This document shows positions 60,273 to 64,000 of a DNA stretch of 64,000 nucleotides, piece after piece. The stretch is from Geodermatophilus dictyosporus. GTDB taxonomy: Bacteria > Actinomycetota > Actinomycetes > Mycobacteriales > Geodermatophilaceae. How positions within the stretch are numbered: the first letter of the stretch is position 1; each line of letters begins with the position of its first letter. A model generated the notes under the pieces. The model was not told where the DNA came from. It saw only the letters and a list, made by a program, of their open reading frames with translations, and made no database searches. The stretch is from positions 449,145-513,144 of the forward strand of contig NZ_FOWQ01000002.1 in NCBI RefSeq assembly GCF_900115505.1, in the 5' to 3' direction. Made by a program: the position numbers and the translations under genes.

Positions 60273-60866
60273 GTGACCGTCACCGAGGACCCGCCTCCCG
60301 TGCCGACCGCCCGCCCGTCCCCACCCGGCGACCCGGTCGAGGACCTGTACCGCGAGCACGGGCGTGCCCTGCTCGGCTACGCCCTGCGCCGGTGCGCCGG
60401 TCGCGAGGAGGCCCTCGACCTCGTGTCGGACGTCTTCGTGGTGGTCTGCCGACGCCCCGACCAGGTCCCGCAGGACGAGGACGGCCGGCGGCCGTGGCTG
60501 TTCGGCGTCGCCCGGCTGACGCTGGCCAACCTGCAGCGCAGCCGGGTCCGCTCCGGCCGGCTGGGGCAGCGCCTGGCCGCCGACCTCGGCGGAGAGGCCG
60601 ACGGCGTGCCCGACCCCGCGGCGCTCCTCGCCGCCCGTGCCGACGCCCGCCGCGTGCGGCAGGCGCTCGCCGGGCTGTCCGACGCCGACCGGGAGCTGCT
60701 CACCCTCGTCGCCTGGGAGGGCCTGACCCCCGCCGGGGCCGCCACCGCGCTCGGGCTGGCGCCCGGCACCGCCCGCGTCCGCCTGCACCGCGCCCGCACC
60801 CGGCTGCGCACCGCCCTCACCCGCCTCGACACCGACAGCGACACCGCTCCCGAGGAGACCCCGTGA
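60273..60866 (+). CDS. ECF-type RNA polymerase sigma factor
   Basis: This 197-residue sigma factor has region 2 (EDLYREHGRALLGYALRRCA, EALDLVSDVFVVVCRRP) and region 4 with helix-turn-helix (LSDADRELLTLVAWEGL, GAATALGLAPGTARVRLHRA). No C-terminal extension. The GTG at 60273 has ggagg just upstream. The stop overlaps the next gene by four bases, which encodes its probable membrane anti-sigma partner. The stretch tgtaacggcc at about 60238 could be part of an autoregulated promoter. Confidence 0.92.
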   Translation: MTVTEDPPPVPTARPSPPGDPVEDLYREHGRALLGYALRRCAGREEALDLVSDVFVVVCRRPDQVPQDEDGRRPWLFGVARLTLANLQRSRVRSGRLGQRLAADLGGEADGVPDPAALLAARADARRVRQALAGLSDADRELLTLVAWEGLTPAGAATALGLAPGTARVRLHRARTRLRTALTRLDTDSDTAPEETP

Positions 60867-61660
60867 CCGCCACCGACGAGCGGCTGTCCGGCGCCGCACT
60901 GGTCAGCGACGCCGACCTGCCCGACCTCCCGCCCGGCTTCCTCCGGACCGCCCGCCGGGTGGCCGCCGCCGATCCCGGCCGGGACGGCGTCGTCCTCCCG
61001 TTCCGCGCCCCCGCGCGGGCGTGGCGGCGGGCCGCCGCCGGGACCGTCGCCGCGGCCGGTGTGGCCGCGGCGCTGGTCCTCGTCCCCGGGGGGACGACGC
61101 CGCCGGCCGTCGCGGACTGGTCGCACCTGCCCGACGCCGCGACCCCGGCGCAGCGCTCGGCGCTGGCCGCGGCCTGCACCCAGGCCCTCGCGCGGACGCC
61201 GGCCGAGGCCGGCGCCTCCTGGACGGCGGAGCACCCGTTCCTCCCCGCCGAGCAGCGACCGGCCGTGGTCGACGTCCGCGGGCCGTGGGGGCTGACCGTC
61301 CTCGTCGGCGGGGGCACCGTCGGGGACTGCCTGTCCGGCCCGGACGGCGTGGTGGGCACCGCCCGCCAGGAGCTGCCTGACGGCGCGCCGGCCTCGGGTG
61401 TGCGCGCGGCCGGGCTCGGCACGACGCAGGCGTCCGACGGGGAGGACCTGTACGGCTCGACCGCCTACGGCCGCAGTGCTGCCGACGTGGTGGCGGTGGA
61501 GCTGGTCCTGCCGGGCGGGGAGGTGGTCACGGCCACCGTCGAGGACGGCTGGTGGGCCGCGTGGTGGCCGGGGATCACCGCCGACGACCGCGCCGTCCGC
61601 GTCCGGGTCACCGACGGCGCGGGGTCGGTGACGACGACGGTGCTCGCGGACACCTACTGA
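60863..61660 (+). CDS. Membrane protein, probable anti-sigma partner of the ECF factor
   Basis: This 265-residue protein has a cytoplasmic start of about 50 residues (LPDLPPGFLRTARRVAA), one membrane segment (AAAGTVAAAGVAAALVLVPGG, about residues 54-75) and an extracytoplasmic C-terminal part with two Cys (AACTQALA and VGDCLSGPDG). The zinc-type HxxxCxxC motif is absent. Translational coupling by a GTGA overlap with the ECF gene suggests an anti-sigma role; the sequence does not prove it. Domain resembles the CU044-type group of unknown proteins in actinobacteria. Confidence 0.75.
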   Translation: MTATDERLSGAALVSDADLPDLPPGFLRTARRVAAADPGRDGVVLPFRAPARAWRRAAAGTVAAAGVAAALVLVPGGTTPPAVADWSHLPDAATPAQRSALAAACTQALARTPAEAGASWTAEHPFLPAEQRPAVVDVRGPWGLTVLVGGGTVGDCLSGPDGVVGTARQELPDGAPASGVRAAGLGTTQASDGEDLYGSTAYGRSAADVVAVELVLPGGEVVTATVEDGWWAAWWPGITADDRAVRVRVTDGAGSVTTTVLADTY

Positions 61661-61682
61661 CCGCCCGTCGCAGAAGGCGGGG

Positions 61683-62717
61683 TCAGGGGGTGACGACGTC
61701 GATCGGCAGCGAGCTGTCGGCGCCCAGGTCGGGCGCCGACGGCTCGACGCCGGCCTCGGCCAGCCGCGAGCCGAGCGCGGCGACCATCGCGCCGTTGTCG
61801 GTGCACAGCCCCGGGCGGGGCACCCGCAGCACGATCCCGGCCGCCGCGCAGCGCTCCTCGGCCAGTGCCCGCAGCCGCGAGTTGGCCGCCACTCCCCCGC
61901 CGAGCACGAGGTGGTCCACGCCGTGGTCCCGGCAGGCGCGGACGGCCTTGGCGGTGAGCACGTCGGCCACCGCCTCCTGGAACGAGGCGGCGACGTCGGC
62001 CACCGGCACCGGCTCCCCCGCCCTCTGCCGGGCCTCGACCCAGCGCGCGACGGCGGTCTTGAGGCCGGAGAACGAGAAGTCGTAGGGCGCGTCCCGGGGG
62101 CCGGTGAGCCCGCGCGGGAAGGCGATCGCCGACGGGTCGCCCTCGCGGGCGGCGCGGTCGATCGGCGGGCCGCCGGGGAAGGGCAGGCCGAGCACCCGGG
62201 CGACCTTGTCGAAGGCCTCGCCGGCGGCGTCGTCGACCGTGCGGCCCAGCGAGGTCACCTCGCGGGACAGGTCGGGCACCAGCAGCAGCGAGCTGTGCCC
62301 GCCCGACACCAGCAGCGCCAGCGACGGCTCGGCCAGCCGGCCGTGCTGCAGCTCGTCGACGGCGACGTGCGCGGCCAGGTGGTTGACGCCGTACAGCGGC
62401 ACGTCCAGCGCGAGCGCGTACGCCTTGGCCGCGGCCAGCCCCACCAGCAGCGCGCCGGTGAGCCCCGGTCCGGCGGTCACCGCGACGGCGTCGACGTCGG
62501 ACGCCGCGACCCCGGCCTCGGCCAGCGCGCGGTGCACGGTCGGGACCATGGCCTCGAGGTGCGCCCGCGAGGCGATCTCGGGCACCACGCCGCCGAAGCG
62601 CTCGTGCTCGGCCACCGAGGTGGCCAGCGCGTCGGCCAGCAGCGTCCGCCCGCGGACGACGCCGACCCCGGTCTCGTCGCACGAGGTCTCGAACCCGACG
62701 ACCAGCGGCTCGCTCAC
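61683..62717 (-). CDS. tsaD: tRNA threonylcarbamoyladenosine synthesis protein TsaD
   Basis: This 344-residue ATPase (Kae1/Qri7/YgjD family) transfers the threonylcarbamoyl group to A37 of ANN-decoding tRNAs. It has [14 protein letters not shown], the metal-binding NHLAAHVAV (HxxxH), [35 protein letters not shown] and [11 protein letters not shown]. The start is a GTG at 62717 overlapping the rimI stop by four bases. It closes the tsaB-rimI-tsaD operon, but the convergent anti-sigma gene ends 22 bases away. Confidence 0.95.
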   Translation of the reverse strand: MSEPLVVGFETSCDETGVGVVRGRTLLADALATSVAEHERFGGVVPEIASRAHLEAMVPTVHRALAEAGVAASDVDAVAVTAGPGLTGALLVGLAAAKAYALALDVPLYGVNHLAAHVAVDELQHGRLAEPSLALLVSGGHSSLLLVPDLSREVTSLGRTVDDAAGEAFDKVARVLGLPFPGGPPIDRAAREGDPSAIAFPRGLTGPRDAPYDFSFSGLKTAVARWVEARQRAGEPVPVADVAASFQEAVADVLTAKAVRACRDHGVDHLVLGGGVAANSRLRALAEERCAAAGIVLRVPRPGLCTDNGAMVAALGSRLAEAGVEPSAPDLGADSSLPIDVVTP

Positions 62718-63169
62718 CGCCGCACCTCCCGCCTCATCACGACCGCGTCCGTCCCGCTCGGCTGGTAGTAGCGCGGCCGCCGGCCGATCTCGGTGAACCC
62801 GCGCCGCCGGTAGAGCCCCTGCGCCAGGGGGTTGTCGGCGCGCACCTCGAGCAGCACCACGGGGCTGCGCCGGTCGGCCTCCGCCAGCAGCGCGTCGAGC
62901 AGCCGCGCGCCGATCCCCTCCCCCTGCCGGGCGCCGGCGACGCCGATCGTGGCCACGTGCGCCTCGTCGGCGTAGGCGATCAGGCCCGCGTAGCCGACGA
63001 CGGCCTCCCCGTCGGTGTCGACCGCGACCAGGTAGTGCCGGGTGTCGGTGCGCGCGAGCTCGTCGCGGTACATCGCGCGCGTCCAGGTGTCCGGCGCGAA
63101 GAGCTCCTCCTCCAGCCGCAGGACGGCGTCGAGGTCGGCCAGCCGCATCGGCCGAAGCCGCACGCTCAC
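62714..63169 (-). CDS. rimI: Ribosomal protein S18-alanine N-acetyltransferase
   Basis: This 151-residue GNAT enzyme acetylates the N-terminus of ribosomal protein S18. It shows [41 protein letters not shown] (acetyl-CoA loop QGxGxG/A), [21 protein letters not shown] and ending [11 protein letters not shown]. The GTG at 63169 overlaps the tsaB stop by four bases. Its place between tsaB and tsaD supports the name. Confidence 0.92.
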   Translation of the reverse strand: MSVRLRPMRLADLDAVLRLEEELFAPDTWTRAMYRDELARTDTRHYLVAVDTDGEAVVGYAGLIAYADEAHVATIGVAGARQGEGIGARLLDALLAEADRRSPVVLLEVRADNPLAQGLYRRRGFTEIGRRPRYYQPSGTDAVVMRREVRR

Positions 63170-63804
63170 GACGTCGTCACCGGCTTGAAGGACGTCGGCG
63201 GGACCGCGTCGGGCCGGCGCAGGTACAGCGGCACCAGCGGTCCGGCCGACGACGGGTCGTCGAGCTGCGGCCCGGCCGCGCGCAGCAGGCCCGCCGTCGT
63301 CACCTCGGCGGGCGCGACCGGGGCGCCCAGCCGGTCGGCGAACCGCGGGTCGCCGACCAGCGGGCCGGCGGCGGCCAGCTCCTCGGGGCGGACCACGCCG
63401 GGCCCGCCGGTCCGTGCCCCGGCCGCGTCGTAGGCGGCCCAGTAGACCTCCTTGCGGCGGGCGTCGGTGACCACCGTCCGCTCCCCCGTGCCGACCGCGT
63501 CGAGCGAGCAGACGCCGACCGCGGGGACGCCGCGGGCGTCGGCCAGCGCCGCGGCGGTGACCACGCCGACCCGCAGCCCGGTGAACGGCCCGGGCCCCAG
63601 GCCGGCGACCACGGCGCCGACGTCGGCCAGTGCCACGCCGGCCGCGGCGAGCGCCTCGCGCACCGCGGGGACCAGCAGCTCGGCGTGCCGGTTGCCCGAG
63701 GGCACCGCCCGCTCGGCGAGCACCTCGACGTCGCCGTCGGCCGACCGGCGGGCGACCCCGGCGACCAGGGTGGGGGTCGCGGTGTCGAGGGCGAGGACGA
63801 GCAC
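63166..63804 (-). CDS. tsaB: tRNA threonylcarbamoyladenosine synthesis dimerisation partner TsaB
   Basis: This 212-residue ASKHA-fold protein partners TsaD in making t6A. It has [58 protein letters not shown] and [16 protein letters not shown]. The GTG at 63804 begins it. TsaE would normally precede it; here the window shows a divergent gene instead, so tsaE is elsewhere or lies just outside. Confidence 0.93.
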   Translation of the reverse strand: MLVLALDTATPTLVAGVARRSADGDVEVLAERAVPSGNRHAELLVPAVREALAAAGVALADVGAVVAGLGPGPFTGLRVGVVTAAALADARGVPAVGVCSLDAVGTGERTVVTDARRKEVYWAAYDAAGARTGGPGVVRPEELAAAGPLVGDPRFADRLGAPVAPAEVTTAGLLRAAGPQLDDPSSAGPLVPLYLRRPDAVPPTSFKPVTTS

Positions 63805-63853
63805 GGGAGGTCAGGTTAGTCGTCGTGCCGGAGGGACCTCTGGTGATGCGCTG

Positions 63854-64000
63854 GTGCGATGGCGTCACCGCGTGCGGACGACCGAGGACGGCCTGCCCGT
63901 GGTCCGCGTCCCCGCGGGGAGCCCGCGCGTCACCGCCGCGATGGTGCGCCGGGCCCTCGACGAGGACCGAGCCGGCGTGGCGCTGGTGGACGTCGACGCC
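63854..64000 (+). CDS. Start of an unknown gene running off the right edge
   Basis: An open frame begins with GTG at 63854 or 63872 and continues to the edge: VRTTEDGLPVVRVPAGSPRV and TAAMVRRALDEDRAGVALVD. The composition looks coding. The fragment of about 40 residues is too short to name. It is divergent from tsaB, 50 bases between starts, with gttagtcgtcgtg in between as a possible promoter zone. Confidence 0.45.
   Translation, partial: MRWRHRVRTTEDGLPVVRVPAGSPRVTAAMVRRALDEDRAGVALVDVDA

Overview
The window is a stretch of core chromosome from a very GC-rich actinobacterium. By eye roughly three quarters of the bases are G or C, third codon positions are almost all G/C, and GTG starts are as common as ATG. 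Gene content and order are those of the conserved actinobacterial core, and the protein sequences look closest to Geodermatophilaceae (Blastococcus, Geodermatophilus, Modestobacter). The family is an inference; the phylum is secure. I see no rRNA, tRNA, CRISPR array, prophage or insertion sequence.

Layout. (1) 1-14641, nucleoside salvage: two aldehyde dehydrogenase-type genes, a duplicated acidic protein of unknown function, a DEAD-box helicase, adenosine deaminase, a drug-type ABC exporter, then a tightly overlapping set of lipoprotein, ATPase, two permeases, cytidine deaminase and thymidine phosphorylase that takes up and breaks down nucleosides. (2) 14903-23576: D,D-carboxypeptidase, YihY-type membrane protein, 2'-5' RNA ligase-like protein, trpS, a HisC-type aminotransferase, galE, a CBS-domain membrane protein and a CAP-domain protein. 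(3) 23623-32860: a frameshifted nuclease-like gene, then icd, mdh, folD and purH-purN with small membrane proteins. (4) 32983-43078: DUF5336 and DUF6350 proteins, sucD-sucC, a lipase, an M23 peptidase, pcrA and chorismate mutase, the same neighbourhood as Rv0948c-Rv0957 of Mycobacterium tuberculosis. (5) 43184-49972: a decayed decarboxylase/sigma-factor pair, a PIG-L deacetylase, a PspC-type two-component system and a WYL regulator divergent from a dienelactone hydrolase. (6) 50039-63804: guaA, guaB3, guaB, DUF5319, a BldM-like regulator, a WhiD/WhiB3-type protein, groL, groS, a methyltransferase, an ECF sigma/anti-sigma pair, and tsaD-rimI-tsaB. This resembles Rv3396c-Rv3421c, but sigD is missing.

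Most operons are packed with 1- or 4-base stop/start overlaps, which suggests translational coupling. Convergent gene ends usually carry long GC-rich hairpins. One hairpin family, with a shared loop and flanks, occurs four times, always just after the stop of a minus-strand gene (sucD, guaA, groL, groS).

The most interesting signals are regulatory: a 21-codon leader peptide with Phe-Tyr-Tyr, an internal hairpin and a terminator in front of chorismate mutase, which looks like a ribosome-mediated attenuator; a pair of inverted palindromes between a PspC histidine kinase and its divergent PspC gene; a palindrome between a WYL regulator and a hydrolase; and a CIRCE element before groS. Several genes are decaying: a RidA relic, a deletion fusion of CMD decarboxylase with SigJ, a frameshifted DUF559-like gene and a GNAT relic.
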